64,000 nucleotides of DNA, from the NCBI GenBank assembly GCA_963678705.1, contig OY783220.1:5725001-5789000 (forward strand), written 5' to 3'. Source of the DNA: Panorpa germanica (lineage: Eukaryota > Arthropoda > Insecta > Mecoptera > Panorpidae). Below the pieces are notes generated by a model. The model made no database searches and was not told the DNA's origin. It saw only the letters and a program-made list of their open reading frames with translations. Below, in pieces: positions 1 to 12,836 of the stretch (position 1 is the stretch's first letter; every line of letters starts with the position of its first letter). The position numbers and the translations under genes are program-made.

Positions 1-1262
1 ATATAATTGTTGCTGTTGATTTGACTAAGTACAAAGTTCAATTGAGTATTTCTCATATATTTTGGATTCTACGTATTGCAGTTGGACTTTAAATATAAAT
101 CGTAAATTCCCTAGCCGGTGCTCGTGTCTAAACGACCATCGGTAATAAAAATAAGCGAATGTAAATTGATTTCGGTAAACCGAACACTAAAAACGTATGG
201 TCATGAGAACATTTTTGGCATCACGTAATCAGCTGTGCGCAGAAAAGGTATTGAGTATTGAGGTGATTGATTGGTAATTGAGTCGTTAAAAAACAATCCC
301 GTTATGTCTAGAAAAAATCGAGAATATTTTTAATGCATTTGAATAATACAAGCATATTTGTAAGCTATTAAAAAAACGAGTGAATTCTTTAATACCTAAA
401 GAGAGAATTTTGTATTTACTATTTTCTATGCTGAGTCTTATACCGATGACAAGAGAAAAAATTGAAAATGGAAAAGAATATACTTAACAGCATTGGCTTT
501 TGAGCGACTTAATTAATGAATTACAGATGTACTTATTATCATATTTTACTGGAAAAAGGTTTTATTCGAAAAAAAGAATTTTGAAAACTACTTTTTATAT
601 AAAATGTATTACAGTAAATTGTACTGCAGTCATTTACTTAACGTTGCGTTTGAACTTGGAATTATGCAAATTCAAACATTTTTAAAACAATTCATCAATA
701 TTCATAGATGGCGTTGGTAATAACTTATAAATTAAAGAAAGTTGAAGTTAATAGCCCTATCGTGATTTATTGATAAGACTGGTGTTTAATTTTTCATGTA
801 AATGAGTAAGGAAGAAAGTTTTATTCAACTTACTTTTTTATTAAATTCGTATCGTTACTTTATAAAAATGATTCATCCATGCAAGAACACGTATTTTGAT
901 TTGTGAAGCACAATACCTGCTAAACATAGTTATGTGTATTTAAGGTATAACACACATAAGAAAAGTTACCTGTTCGTAAACAATGTTACCTAATATGCAA
1001 CATTTTGTGACTTATTTTTACGACCGTTTAAAAAATTACAAAACTCTGTAATGATTAGGAAGTCCTACCTAAAGCTTTAAGATTTTAAAAACTAATAATA
1101 AAATAAATACTAAAATGAAAGCCTATTCAGGTTAAATAATACTAGATTTAGTTTAAGTAAAAATTACATGGTGAAAGGTAATATTAATGTTTTCTGTTTT
1201 GAGGGTGGAGTAATTTTTGAAAAAATTATTATTTATTAAGCAGAAATACTTTATTTGTTAAA
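1..1262. other. AT-rich DNA, nothing recognised
   Basis: No gene, RNA or repeat is recognised here. Open frames are short (61 codons at most), A+T-biased in composition, and resemble no family. Homopolymer A/T runs are frequent. Confidence 0.5.
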
Positions 1263-1263
1263 A

Positions 1264-1850
1264 AGAGAAAGGAGTACTTTGAAAGGAATGGAATGGCGGT
1301 CGAGGAGGCAGAGAGGAGAAGAGAAGGAGGCGCAAGTGTGGAAGAGGAGCTAAGGAGAAGGGATAAGGAGATACAACAGCAGGAGAGAATGGGAAAAATA
1401 GAAAAAAGTAACTACAATAAAAGATATAAAAGGTTATGGGAAAATAATGTGCCTCAGTACCTTATAGAAAAAGACATAAAACACATAAGAAGAACAGCAA
1501 GGTTTAGATTGGGAAATGAGGAAAAAGGAAACAGATACTGGGAAAAGAGTAAGGAAAGAAAGTGTAGAGTATGCGGAGCGGAGGACGAAACACTGGAGCA
1601 CATTAAGTTTGAGTGTAAGGAAAAAGTAGCGAGCGAAAGGAATATTGGCCAGCTATTAAAGGGAGACAGTGAAGGAAAGAGGTAGATGGCGGAAATAGTA
1701 AGAAGGAAAGAAAAAACAGGAGAATAAATAAGCTGAGAATAATGTAAATTTAATTGTAAGTTGAAGTATATAAAATGTATTAAGAATGTAGATTGTAAAG
1801 CCGAAAGGCGAACAATAAACAATAAACAGCAACAAACAACATATAATAAT
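1264..1850 (+). mobile_element. 5'-truncated R1/TRAS-like LINE, C-terminal tail and 3' UTR
   Basis: The open frame 1264-1685 encodes the extreme C-terminus of a non-LTR reverse transcriptase ORF2. It is rich in Lys/Glu/Arg, has an RYK-type segment, then ARFRLGNEEKGNRYW and a zinc-knuckle-like C-x2-C...H-x4-C (CRVCGAEDETLEHIKFEC), and ends DSEGKR. This layout recalls R1/TRAS-like elements of insects; that is family knowledge from memory. The 3' UTR ends with attgtaaagccgaaaggc followed by an A-rich tail, and the same end occurs at about 34.75 and 57.46 kb. The RT and endonuclease domains are absent, so this is a dead-on-arrival copy. I could not define a convincing target-site duplication. Confidence 0.75.
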
Positions 1851-2404
1851 ATATATGTTATATAAAAAATGAAACTAGAATATAATTTAATTATATTAGA
1901 AAAATGTATGCATTTAAATAATGAAATTTACTGCCTGAAATAAAACCTGCATAGTTAGATAGTTATCACACATTCGTACTAGTATGTCTGCCACACAGCA
2001 TTTAATATAGTTGAGTGTACTTTACTTGTACTGTCTGCTACCAGCACCCATATGCAAATATCAAATATAAACGTTTTGAAGAAATGTAAGTTTTATATTT
2101 AAAAATATGACATTTCAAAAAAATATGTTTACGTTTATTATACTCATATGAATAAAAACCATTTATTTTTATATTTTAAAAGAATTTTTTTCGTGAAATT
2201 ATAAGAATTTTATAAAAATAATGGGGTGATAAAATTATTATTAAATTGTACACATATGGATGGAAAATATTCTATGTATAATATTAAAATATTTTGAAAA
2301 AAACAAATCCCGCTATTGTGATAAATGTAGAATACGTAAGTGAGGATTTGAGCATAGTAGGTGTTCAATATTAGTCACGTTTGTTCACTAATGGACACAT
2401 TTGG
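1851..2404. other. AT-rich spacer, nothing recognised
   Basis: Long A/T runs and short frames only. No repeat shared with the rest of the window was seen. Confidence 0.45.
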
Positions 2405-2695
2405 TTTTATACTCTTCTTTTAAATATTTATTTGAGTGCATCACTTAAAACATTACATAGATTTTTAAACATTTGTAATACATAATTTATAGGTTATAAA
2501 TACGAGTATGGATATTTAAAATAAAGAGATTAAATTAGTTTTATTGGAAAAGTCAATAAGGTTTTTTTAGACTTTCTCTGCTTTCAAAAATCTGATTATA
2601 GTTTTCAGGCATATACCACTTTTATCTATGCGATGAGTATTTGGAGCATTGAAAAATAATATACTTTACTGTTACTAGGCTGCTGCATTGTGCAC
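2405..2695 (-). mobile_element. LINE 3' end (tttgagtgcatca family), internally deleted
   Basis: The + strand segment atttatttgagtgcatca through acgagtatgg to gctttcaaaaatctg matches stretches at 18.69-18.90 and 42.11-42.28 kb, and its terminal motif recurs inverted at 39.77-39.82 kb. Read on the minus strand it is a retroposon 3' UTR. At 2616-2680 it joins sequence matching the upstream part of the RNase H region of the LINE at 27.6 kb (minus-strand peptide NAPNTHRIDK beside NASNTHCTDK there). The intervening RNase H body present at 27.5-26.9 kb is missing, so an internal deletion or a chimeric copy is likely. Confidence 0.6.
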
Positions 2696-5071
2696 ATATT
2701 GGTTGTGGTTCTTTTTTGAATCAGATTTGTATGGCCTAACATGAGCCTACATATTACTACTACCAGCCTTTTATTTAGTCCGACTGGTTACTCTTGTTTA
2801 GAAATTGATGGCGATTTTATACTCCGTTAAGTTGCTGGTTAAACTAGATAAAGTAACTAGGTAAACTACTTGTAGTTAAAAGGTATAGTATAGACGAAAC
2901 TATTGAAACGAAACTTTTTATTTGAATGCGGTATGTTAATTACAACACTATTGTGATTCCATTGTACTGCTTTAGCAAATGAATATTTCCTTAATTAAAA
3001 AGGTATTTAATTATTTCATTGAAGCAATAATTTGTAAAGCTTTGAAACACAACCCCACTTATAAAATTCAAGCGAGTAATTATCGAGTTACTAAATAAAA
3101 TAAACGCGTAAAATATTTAACAAAAAATTGAACAAAAGTATGAGTTATAAATAACAAAAGGGGTGAGGCTAGAGGGTAGAGGGTGGTAAGGCGTTGAAAC
3201 CAAATTGAAAAGAAGAAATATTCAAAAGCAGCAGGTGTGGGCTGATTTTACATCCCCAACCACAATCAAGTAAGGGGTTGGTTGGTTGGTTGCCTTGTTG
3301 TTGGGCGTTTTGTATAAAACGGGATAAGATTTAGGGATGAAAAAGAATTTTTTTAAATGAAATGAAGTGGTTTGTATATGAATGGAAGAAAATATGCTAG
3401 AGACGGAATCGATTTAGGACTCATATATCTTCCTTTCTCCGTGAAAACCAGCAGAGAGATGTACGGGAGAATATGGTAAACGGGAGCGCGTGGAACTAGG
3501 GCTCGTGTCCAAGCAAAGTCGATAAGTTGAGTAATTGAAATCAAAGGAGAAAGTAACGGAAAGTAAGTGTTACTGAAGTAAATTTATGAAGGGTTGAACT
3601 GTGTATAATCTAATTAGAATACGCATTTTAAGGTTTATTTTAAAATTGAAAATTAAATCAGGGCATTTCTTTCTGATGAAATAAAAATGAGAACTAAATT
3701 AAGAAAGGTTTTCTGAAACAAGTGCTACAATTTCGTCTAATATTTTAAGAATTATGAGTTTCGGAATACTGTCTCTTATTTAAAAAATGGTTTAAAGAAA
3801 AATATATTTGAAATTTGTATAGCACAAAAGAGCAGCATTTTGAGCCGGGGAAAAAACTGAAAACTACCGCACTTTTCAATAATTGCCGTCAATAGGTCTT
3901 TATTTCATATGCATTGATGTTTGATCATCTATTATATTAAACAATTTTGAATTACAATTTTTTTTAAATTTATTAAATGCTCAAATGCAAATTTTTATAT
4001 ATTTTTAAAAGAGTATTCCTGTACTAATCCTGAATTTTACAAATATTCATCTTAAAAAAATTTAATTACAGGTTCTTAATTTTAATACGCATTTGTCTAT
4101 TAAATTTGTAATAAAATTAAGAACATTTTTACGAAAACTAAATATATAAAATAAATATTAATTAAGTTATTCATTTTTAACAATTAATTACTATATAGAC
4201 TATATTAATTAAATAGTCATTACATTATGAAAGAAATTAACAATTAAAAGTGAATATAAAAAAGACGTATTTTTTTACTCTGTCTCCCAGAGATGGGATT
4301 ATGCATGTGCAATGGATTGTGTTAATTTTCAGATCCTATTTTAATTATTCATCAAAAAGAAAAGATACTTTCCTTTAACTCTATTGTACAATACTCGTAC
4401 ACTTGTTTTCCGCCATGTCATGTCATCCATTATTAATTAGTCATCCCCAAAGTGCAAAGGGACCCAAAATAAACATTTAATGCTAATGTTACATTGTTCC
4501 TTGTTCCGGATTACTTAAATCCATTAAATCTACAAATCTTATCAATCATCAACTGTGTAAATACTTCATTGACATACTCGTATCACGTGATTTGTAGAAG
4601 AACAGGATGCGGACCTCCCTACGACCGTCAACAACCCGGAACTTGGCTCCGGTCTATGTCTAGAAAGTCCTGACAGTTGTCGAGTTCGATCAACTTTTAT
4701 CTCCGATTACATTTTTTATGATTGAACTAAGTTTGGTAGTTTTTATAACTTAATTGCTCAGCACTTATATTTTTAGGGCTTCTTATGTATAAGTATTATG
4801 TTACTAAAAAAATAATCAAGGCCGCCATGACAACTGTTTACAATATTTATGGACTTTGGAAATTAGTTATGACATTAAAAGCTTTGCTTAGTAAATATAT
4901 CAATAAAGCTTATAAATATAATTTTTTGAAGAAAGATAATTTTTTCAAATTTTATACTTTGTGTTTGAGTTTAAGTGTTTGATTTTCATTCGCTATGAAA
5001 TGACTTCAATGACTAACAAAAGAGGTTTCCTATAAAAGCTCTATTTAGTTGTTTAATCAGGTTAGTTTAAT
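2696..5071. other. AT-rich DNA with minor low-complexity motifs
   Basis: No gene is recognised. There is a short purine-rich stretch (about 3155-3200) and a ggttggttggttgg run near 3276-3290. A block at 4606-4690 is more G+C rich than its surroundings but carries no convincing frame or RNA gene. Confidence 0.45.
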
Positions 5072-5107
5072 ATTATTTATGTTTACGCAATTATTTATGT
5101 TTACGCA
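5072..5107. repeat. Perfect 18-bp tandem duplication
   Basis: The unit attatttatgtttacgca occurs twice head to tail with no mismatch (5072-5089, 5090-5107). It ends 8 bp before a CAGGGGCGGCC repeat end. This looks like a recent slippage or repair duplication. Confidence 0.9.
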
Positions 5108-5115
5108 AGTTAAAT

Positions 5116-5215
5116 CAGGGGCGGCCTTAGCCATTGCGAGGGTTTAGGCAGCGGAAAATATATAGTATTTTCGCCGCGAAAAAATATGAAATTTTAAATT
5201 ATCTTTGCCAGTCAT
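5116..5215 (+). mobile_element. hAT-like MITE fragment (CAGGGGCGGCCTTAGCC family)
   Basis: It begins caggggcggccttagccat, identical to the segment starting at 56974. It is followed by attttcgccgcgaaaa, a motif that recurs (with variants) in the copies at 31.6, 57.3 and 61.0 kb. A CAG start with a G-rich terminus is usual for hAT non-autonomous elements. I could not place the other end or a TSD, so the superfamily is an inference. Confidence 0.5.
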
Positions 5216-5229
5216 GTAATAAATTTATT

Positions 5230-5310
5230 TCATTTCCGAGAATCGAACTCAGGCCCAAAGCATAACTGAGTATTAGACTCTACAACCTAACTATTTTGGC
5301 CTGCCAGAGA
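5230..5310 (-). mobile_element. tRNA-derived SINE head
   Basis: On the minus strand the segment has a tRNA-like layout. It starts ggcaggccaaaatagttagg and continues with an anticodon-arm-like central region. A B-box-like gagttcgattctcgg follows, and then an A-rich tail. It is too diverged in the A box and acceptor stem for a functional tRNA gene. It differs from the more common SINE at 15.4, 37.7 and 39.3 kb. Confidence 0.5.
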
Positions 5311-6254
5311 ACAGAGAGTTGTGAGGTGCAATATCACAATCGCTATTATTTAACGACGTCGTTTTCTTAGAGATAGTTTCGCGTAAGGCTACACACCTGC
5401 TAATACGATAGTCTAACGACTATATTCTGCTAACTTTTCAGAGTGAAACTACATACCCTAACACATTTCTCAACTTTGTTTATATTTTCTAACCAAAAAC
5501 GCAATAATGAAATATTGTTATTATAAAACCGTTTTAGAAATTCCAAATGTTATTAGCAAAGTTTTATTTTTAGATAAAAATAATTCCAGTGTTACTATTG
5601 GATTAAGCATTTTTTTTTGGAATGTTAAAAAAAGTGGAAAATCTAAAATTAATTAAGAAGAGATGTCGTATAAGTGATTAATTGCAAAAAGGGAGCCATC
5701 CGACACCGAACTTAAACAAGCAGACAATGACAGATAACCAGGGGTCACTAGAGTTACCGGCACGTCAATGACCGATTATATAAATTTAAATGCTAGTCAG
5801 TTTAATCAATAAAATCTGTATCAGATAAATAAAACTGTAAGGGAGTGGGGGAAGCAGAGGGTGGGGGTTGTCATTATTAAATCTGATTAATAATGAATGG
5901 GGAAATTTGTTAGGCAAACACGTTTTGTATTACATTGGTCTATAAAGCGCGGTTTATTGGTGGGATTAAGGAATTTAAATAAGTATAATTTTTATCGTGA
6001 TGTTATGATACCCAAATTATAGTAAAATCAGCTTTTTAAATAAAGCGATCAAATTACTGTGATTGTAGATAAAGGCAGTTTGTTATAAAGTATATTTAAT
6101 TATATTCACTGGTCGACATCGTTTCCGAGATCCGTAAAGTGATTATTTTTCAATTTATTCAAACATTAATTAGGTAGTAGTGCAGTCCACATATACAAGA
6201 CATGTACGTTATAAAGAAATTCAATATTAGTAGGAAGTTTAAGGCATATTGCCT

Positions 6255-6838
6255 TACGTCACATCGAGTTCAATTTTCGAACCACAGTTATATTTTTTGC
6301 CAAATACCTAGGAATGACGCTTAGTGCTAAGTTCAGGTAGAAAACGCTAGAAGAACGGAACATAAAATACAGGAATATGTGTTGGCTAATTGGACGACGC
6401 TCTGAACTAAACATTGAAGACAAGCTGCTCATATATAAACAAATGCTAAAGCCTGGACGTATGTGTGAAACTCCGGAGTTGCACCAAGAAATCCAACGTT
6501 CCAAAATAAAGTTCTGCGAGGAATAGTTAATGCACCGTGGTCTATCCGCAATGACGACATACATAGAGACCTGAAGATTAACACAGTCGGAGAAGAAATC
6601 AAATCTATAGCAGCGAGGCACGAGTTAAGACTTCGTAACCACGAAAACATGTGCCGTGACGCAAATGTTGCTTGATAGTAATGATGTTCGAAGGCTTCGC
6701 AGGACCTAGTAACCTAACCATGTAGAATTGTTTATTGGAGCATTCTTTATTGGACCACACCGTGTAATTATTGAAATGTAAGCTACTAGATAAGTGTATC
6801 TATACTAAGTTGTAGTACTATAGAAAATAAAAAAGGTT
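6255..6838 (+). mobile_element. 5'-truncated Jockey-clade LINE, RT C-terminus and 3' UTR
   Basis: Broken frames on the + strand give KYLGMTLSAKF, then EERNIKYRNMCWLIGRRSELN, IEDKLLIYKQMLKP, a degraded WTYG...QLWG-like block, VNAPWSIRNDDIHRDLKI and AARHELRLRNHEN. This is the order of the thumb and C-terminal region of Jockey-type reverse transcriptases. Several frame changes show that it is dead. The 3' UTR ends with tatagaaaataaaaaa. A second copy, inverted, lies at 50.35-50.88 kb. Endonuclease, fingers and palm domains are absent. Confidence 0.85.
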
Positions 6839-6841
6839 TGG

Positions 6842-6940
6842 TTATGAATTTTGGTTTAGTGATCGAACTCGAAGACACAGCAGTCAGTATCAACCTGGAT
6901 GAGCGAGAGGCCCATTACGTCATCTTGTCTGCATCTAAAT
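6842..6940 (-). mobile_element. SINE fragment (cgaactcgaagac family)
   Basis: The B-box-like agtgatcgaactcgaagac (minus-strand gtcttcgagttcgat) and the following cacagcagtcag match the better copy at 15.4-15.55 kb. The copy lies directly at the 3' end of the Jockey fragment. The remainder is strongly diverged. Confidence 0.45.
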
Positions 6941-7140
6941 TAATAAAATTAACGGTAACCACAAATTGATAATTTTTGTTACTAAAAAACAGATGTCAAC
7001 GAATAACGAATGAATTACTTCCATTTTTACTTTAAATTCAAAGCAATTCCAATTAAAACCTTTTGTAGAAATTTTTTGTTCGTTTTCTATTAAAGAAACA
7101 AAAAAAAAAAGGAACCGAAAGGATATAAAAACAAATCAAA

Positions 7141-7415
7141 GGCCCTATACACCGTTTTTCATGTCATTCCAGTATTACAGATCTTCCCTGAATGTGGATA
7201 TGGTTGTGGATGTGGATGAATCCAGACTTCAGCTTGTTCACCCACTAAAATGATAGTACTGTAACACACGTGATGTATCGTAGAACGTATAAAGCACGTC
7301 TGGAATACCCAAACAGGTTTACGCCGTTATACCGTTACGACGTTTCGACGTTAGTATGTAACGGCCGAGCCCCGTTATTATGGCGTTAGAATAACGACGA
7401 AACGGTGTAGTGGTG
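7141..7415. mobile_element. Possible MITE with short terminal inverted repeats
   Basis: The left end ccctatacaccgtttttc is mirrored by the right end gacgaaacggtgtagtgg, and the right part is G+C and CpG richer than its surroundings. About 15 bp of the ends pair with mismatches. No TSD was confirmed and there is no second copy in the window. Confidence 0.35.
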
Positions 7416-10400
7416 TTACACCAACAACATATAGAAAACAACAGATAAAGGGATAAAGGTTAACCTCTGAAACATATCTGGGCATATTACAGCGCGGTTG
7501 CAAAGTCTCAGAGATAAGTCATAAGGCTATATATATATACCATAACATGCTTCCGGCCGGAGTTTATTGCTAACTTTCAAACTAAGGTATAGATCATTTT
7601 GAAAATATGTTATATGGTACTTGAACAATAAACGTTTATTTAAGAATTAAATATTATCAAATATTACATTAATTAACATCGGTCATACTAAGGAAATCAG
7701 GTAATCAATTAGCACACCTAAATATAAAGACATAAGAAAGAAATTAAGACATAGGACACAACCTCATTCAAAAGAGGTTGTGATCCTAGATAATTGTACC
7801 TGACTAAGTTATTTCCGAAAAACAAAACTATAAAATATATTTGTTTCAACTTGTAGGTAAATGTATTAACTTGAATTAGGTTTTAATAATACATGATTAC
7901 TCAACTGTATTTGAAATATAACCTTTCGTACTTACAAACTTATCGACTTTGATTCTTTTTTTTATCTCAAATGGTTTATTTGAGAGTAGTAAAGAATTGC
8001 AACTGTAGGACGAATGCGTTTTCGGGATTGGTCAACTATATTTTATCTTATATGTCATGAGCTAATAAAATGACAAATTCTGTATCAATATAAAACATTT
8101 CGACGACACAGTGTGCCTTCGGGTTTGATCTCCGGAATAAATCATAAATTTAATCATTAACTTATTAGGCAGCAGGCAAAAATACTGCCAAAATAGTAGC
8201 AGGTCATCGGTAATAGGACCTAGTAACAAAACTATAGAACTATATGTATGTATATTATATAACACATAAAAAGTAATCAACCTTATATATTTCTGATCTT
8301 AAATAATTACTTTTATATTAGAAATATAAAAAAACTTTCTCCATAATTCACAAAAATATGTTGTTATTAAAACCCGTCAACTTTTGAACCTTACTATAGA
8401 ATAAAATATAACACACACAGCACAGAAACTATCCGAGAAATCTATCTATACGTCAGTTAGGGATTTACCACCTTACAGCAATTTACCACCCCTCCCTACT
8501 TTAACCAATACACCTTAAAACCTCCCTCAAAAAACACTATAACCACGAAACAGCAATGTGTGATGTGATATAAACCTCCCCTCGTCCCTCTGCTTCCACT
8601 ATGAGTATTGGGTGCTCACATTCAGCAGAATACCCACCAAAAATGTGTTTTCTTTTTCTTGCTGCTCAATTAGGACTAGGTACAATTGATTTTGTGTGTG
8701 TGTGCTAAAGAAAATATATACCGTATTGTGTACCGCTGCAGTGTCTCCGTTAGTATGGTACGCCACTTAATATTGATTTGATTTTGCGTAATATTATTAA
8801 GCGCACACGGTGACTACCAAGCTTTAGACAGATGGACTACGCATCAGACAAATGTTAGGTCTCAATGTTGAAATATCGTAAACGTCTAATATAATTACAA
8901 CGTATACGTTATACGTTACATGTAATATGTAATAGAATGTTATGTTTTATTGGTATGAATAACATATGTGGAGCAGTAAGCTGTAATACGTGCAACGGAT
9001 GCGTGTGCAGAAAAATATTGATGTAATGGGAAGTAAATAAAAGATAAGAACTAAGGGTTTAATATATTGAGCCTACGGATCAACTCCCGCGTTCTAGTGC
9101 TGTAGGAGTAAAACAAAAAAGATTACTGAACAAGTAAAATATTGTTTTACATCTGTTGACGATATATACTCGTAAAATATCGACGATATTCATACTAGAG
9201 AACACAAAACATGAATATTACCTATATATTCATGTGATATTTTCTTGAAACGAAATAATTTTATTTTATAATTCTAAACATGACAATTTTAATTAAAATG
9301 AAATGATTTTACGATTTTAATAGTAATGAAATAAAAAAAAGGCATATAAAAGCAAACCCACTAAAAACGAAACGTAAACTTAAGTATTACATAATATTTT
9401 ACATAATATATTTTACTTAACCATATGTTGTATTATTTATTGAAGATCGACATAATTATGTTACATTATCGTTAAAGAAATACAAAATATATTAGAAATA
9501 TTTTATTAATATAATAATTTTATTTATACCATTACATATTTTTGCATAAAAAGCTTTATTAATATCAGAAAACATAAGTTTATGTTTATAGATAACATTT
9601 CTTATGTCAAGAATACATGTCTTATGTTTATTAGTTTAGTACGTCTGATAAACCATAAATTTTTTTGAAAATTTTAACGATCCCTTATTTAATTGTTGAC
9701 AAAAAAAAGGTTTCTTTTAACTTTTAAAGATGTATTTGTACGTAGAATTTCCCGCTAGATCCAAATCTGGCGGCTTTTTTCGACTAATTATAAAGTTATT
9801 AAAAAAAAAATATGAAGTAATAAAATAAAATATAAGTTTTGCCATCCGGGGCCTCGCAAAGATCTGCTGCCCGGTCAATGATCAAAAGCACAAAATATAT
9901 TTTGATTTAAGTGATTTCGGTTTTGAGTCTGTGTCAACAATAATTTCTGAATATCTTTATACAAATTAAAAAAGTAATTAAATAAATTGTGAACCTTCTT
10001 TAAAGTTACACAGATCGCGCATTTGAAATGTTTTCTATATTAGATGACAACACTTGGACATTAGAAGAGATATTACAAGAATACATTGTCCTGTCACTCT
10101 ATCATGTCTTCTCGCTCTCTTCCTAATTCTCTCACTCCCATCGCACCATCCTAGTGTGGTTAGTTATGGTGATCCCCTGTATCTCCCAGTGTCCTGCGTG
10201 TGACAAACGCGTCCGGAGCAGTGAAGTCCTCTACAGAACTAATGAAATTAGGGGTCATTGCGTCTTTATTCTTCTCTGTCAGTATTCAACTGTCACAAAT
10301 AATAGCGACAGTGTCGCATCGTATCGCAGTATTAAACACATACACACATACATACATAGATATACATCATATACAATACACATACTATTTAATTAATTTA

Positions 10401-10677
10401 TTGTCTATAGAGTAATTAATTAACTGTAATCATCTAAATTACAATGGCCGCCCACTTGAACTTTGACCGGTTTGAAACCCTTTGGATAAAGAGGGTTGAA
10501 TGACACTCTTGAAAATTGAAAGATTTATTGGAAATATTTACCGTTAGGTAATCGAACGAATGATAAGTGAACGAACTGAACTTACTTTGTACGCAAATGG
10601 ATTAACCACATACTTTTGAAGCTTTCCCGGGGGTATTACTTTGGAGTATTTCACTTGTTGAGAAGCTATTCTACTTT
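7416..10677. other. AT-rich DNA, few landmarks
   Basis: No coding exon is recognised. At 9845-9890 a segment (ggggcctcgcaaagatc) resembles the inverted 'gcgaggc' part of the CAGGGGCGGCC repeat. A pyrimidine-rich stretch (about 10095-10150) and CA/TA-rich simple sequence (about 10335-10385) are present. Confidence 0.4.
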
Positions 10678-10680
10678 TAA

Positions 10681-11107
10681 GGCCGTCTGCACACGGGTCA
10701 ACCGAGAGAAAACTAGTCGCGCAACGAAGTTTTCAACGAAAACGAAAAACGAGCCGTGTTTCGGGACTCTATAGAATTTTTACCAATAGCATAATAGGGA
10801 ATTTTATTGTGTCGTATTCTGAGGTATTTGTATGTATGTATGCATTTAAATACTTTTGAATAGTATTTGTGCACATCTCTGTTCATAATGTCACCATCAA
10901 AAGCATGCAACGTAATTGCCCTGCGCCCAAGAAACATAGCCACTCAAAACGTGCACAAATATCCAATATCAAATCAGTTTTGTTTCGTTCGTGTCCTGTG
11001 TGTTACCTCACTCGTATACCCGTGCGTTCTCTTACTAATAACACAGTTGCATTCTCATTCGGTACGGGCATGTGATTTGCAATCGGCCGACCCATGTGCG
11101 GACGGCC
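10681..11107. mobile_element. MITE, 427 bp, TSD taa (PIF/Harbinger-like)
   Basis: The left terminus ggccgtctgcacacgggtc pairs with the inverted right terminus gacccatgtgcggacggcc (positions 11089-11107), 17 of 19 bp by eye. Both ends are flanked by taa (10678-10680 and 11108-11110). A 3-bp TWA duplication is typical of PIF/Harbinger elements; the assignment rests on that rule. There is no transposase inside. The overlapping open frames are artefacts of a CpG-richer element. At 10836-10881 it contains a sequence also found at 63.68 kb (cagagatgtgcacaaa, inverted), probably a nested repeat. Confidence 0.75.
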
Positions 11108-11110
11108 TAA

Positions 11111-12551
11111 GTCGCTCACAATCTCACAAAACTCTGTTGCTCTAACAATTTTTCCTACCAAATTCAAACTCATGTTACAAGTTCACTTAAGCAAAATCTA
11201 GTAACATTTAATCTAAACAAAATATACTTTATTACCATTTAATTCTTTAAAATGACTTGTACAGATTCTACAATTCTTAAGACGGTCTCCTTAAAATTTG
11301 TAATTGTTTTATTAAAGCGCAAAAAGGAAGCTTTATTTAAAAAAAAAAGCAGTAATGTAATTTTTGTGATCTATACGATCTATATTTTGTGATAGATACG
11401 TTCTTAAAAATAAAAAAATTATGTAACATTTCAGATGTTCAAAAATAATGTTTCTACAATAAAGCTTAATCTCATTAAGCTCATTAATAGCTAATAACAT
11501 TTAACTCGTCTGCACATAATCTTAATATTTGTTTGACAATATATTAAATACGTTAGACTTTATAATAAATGTTTAAATTATTCAGACAATTTGTAGAACC
11601 AAGGATTTATAATTATAAAATATGAAAGCTCTTAAAGTATGAGCTAAAATAATTACAAAGTTTGCAATCAAAGCTATAAACCATATTAAATATGTATGCC
11701 AAAAAACTGTTTTGTGAAACATATCAAAACAAATAAGCTCTATAAGCACAGACTATATTTCGCTTTAAAACCACCTTTAAAAGCTTAAAGCTTATTTAAC
11801 TTTGCAGTAAGATTTGTTGATTCTTCATCTTCTTTAGTATATCCTCTTATAATAATATTAGTAATTACAGAAATATTAATGAAGCTTTCGGAACATATTT
11901 CGTATTTAAGTCACGTCCCCAATCATATGACTATTTTATAATATCGGAAGCTTCACCCCTATGAAGGCTGTGTACAGAATAGGGGTTGCAGCTATAAGTA
12001 TTTGGATGGAGATGTAGAATGTAGATGTTGGAAGTGTGTTAACGCAATAATGCTATATCGAATTTGTTCTCTATATCTGTGTACGACTATAAAGAGAGAG
12101 CAGAGCATATTGTATGCTGAAATAAAGATTCGATTCAGTAACTACGTAGATGTACAAGTACAATGAAGCTACACATCGGTAAATCATGTTGATTGTTGGT
12201 GTTGGAGAATGTATAGGGTCTTCCAACAAGAGCTGTTGTTGTATATCTACAGAAAAACGTAATATTTTCGTGAAAAGTGGTGATATTTTTAATTTTATTC
12301 TAGAGTACAAATTCTGTGGTTAATAATGCAATGACTGTGAAAAATGATGAGAAATTTAAAATGGCAGCTTTTGTTAAAAGAAACTATATAAGCAACGATA
12401 TATTCTCATTGTAGCTGAAGTGTTCAAATTCAATTTTATCAATTTTCACTTTCTATATAATCTCAAATTTGAGTAACCTTTATGTTGAGTAACGTTATAC
12501 ACCGGTAGAACTAATATGCGTTATATACCGCAAGGCTAAATTATATTTCTC
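11111..12551. other. AT-rich DNA, nothing recognised
   Basis: Short frames, A/T runs, and no shared repeat identified. Confidence 0.45.
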
Positions 12552-12553
12552 TA

Positions 12554-12798
12554 AGGCCCCATTTCCACTCACTGTTTTTGGTTTTAATTTAAGGTTTTAT
12601 AATGTATAAATCATGCATTAAATGTCAGCAATATACATTATTTTGTAATTATTACAATCTTTATTTATTATAAATTATTTTATTTAATATAATTAATTTT
12701 ATTTCTGTATATTTCACAAGATGAAACTAACATTTTAGATTAAAACCTTAAATTAAAACTTAAACTCAGTGAATGGATTTATGAGTGGGAATGGCATT
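12554..12798. mobile_element. Short fold-back MITE, 245 bp, TA flanks
   Basis: The outer end aggccccatttccactcactg-like pairs with the inverted right end (aatgccattcccactca read on minus). The inner part ggttttaatttaaggtttta is mirrored by taaaaccttaaattaaaac. Both ends abut ta. The terminus resembles that of the ~500-bp MITE family at 12837, so this is likely a short derivative of it or of the same transposase substrate group. Confidence 0.65.
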
Positions 12799-12836
12799 TA
12801 TGTAACGTTATTTAAGCGTTACAGAAAGTACCATTA

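Noticed and set aside
5230-5310. Functional tRNA gene on the minus strand
   Set aside because: The cloverleaf does not close convincingly and an A-rich tail follows, so it is called a SINE head.
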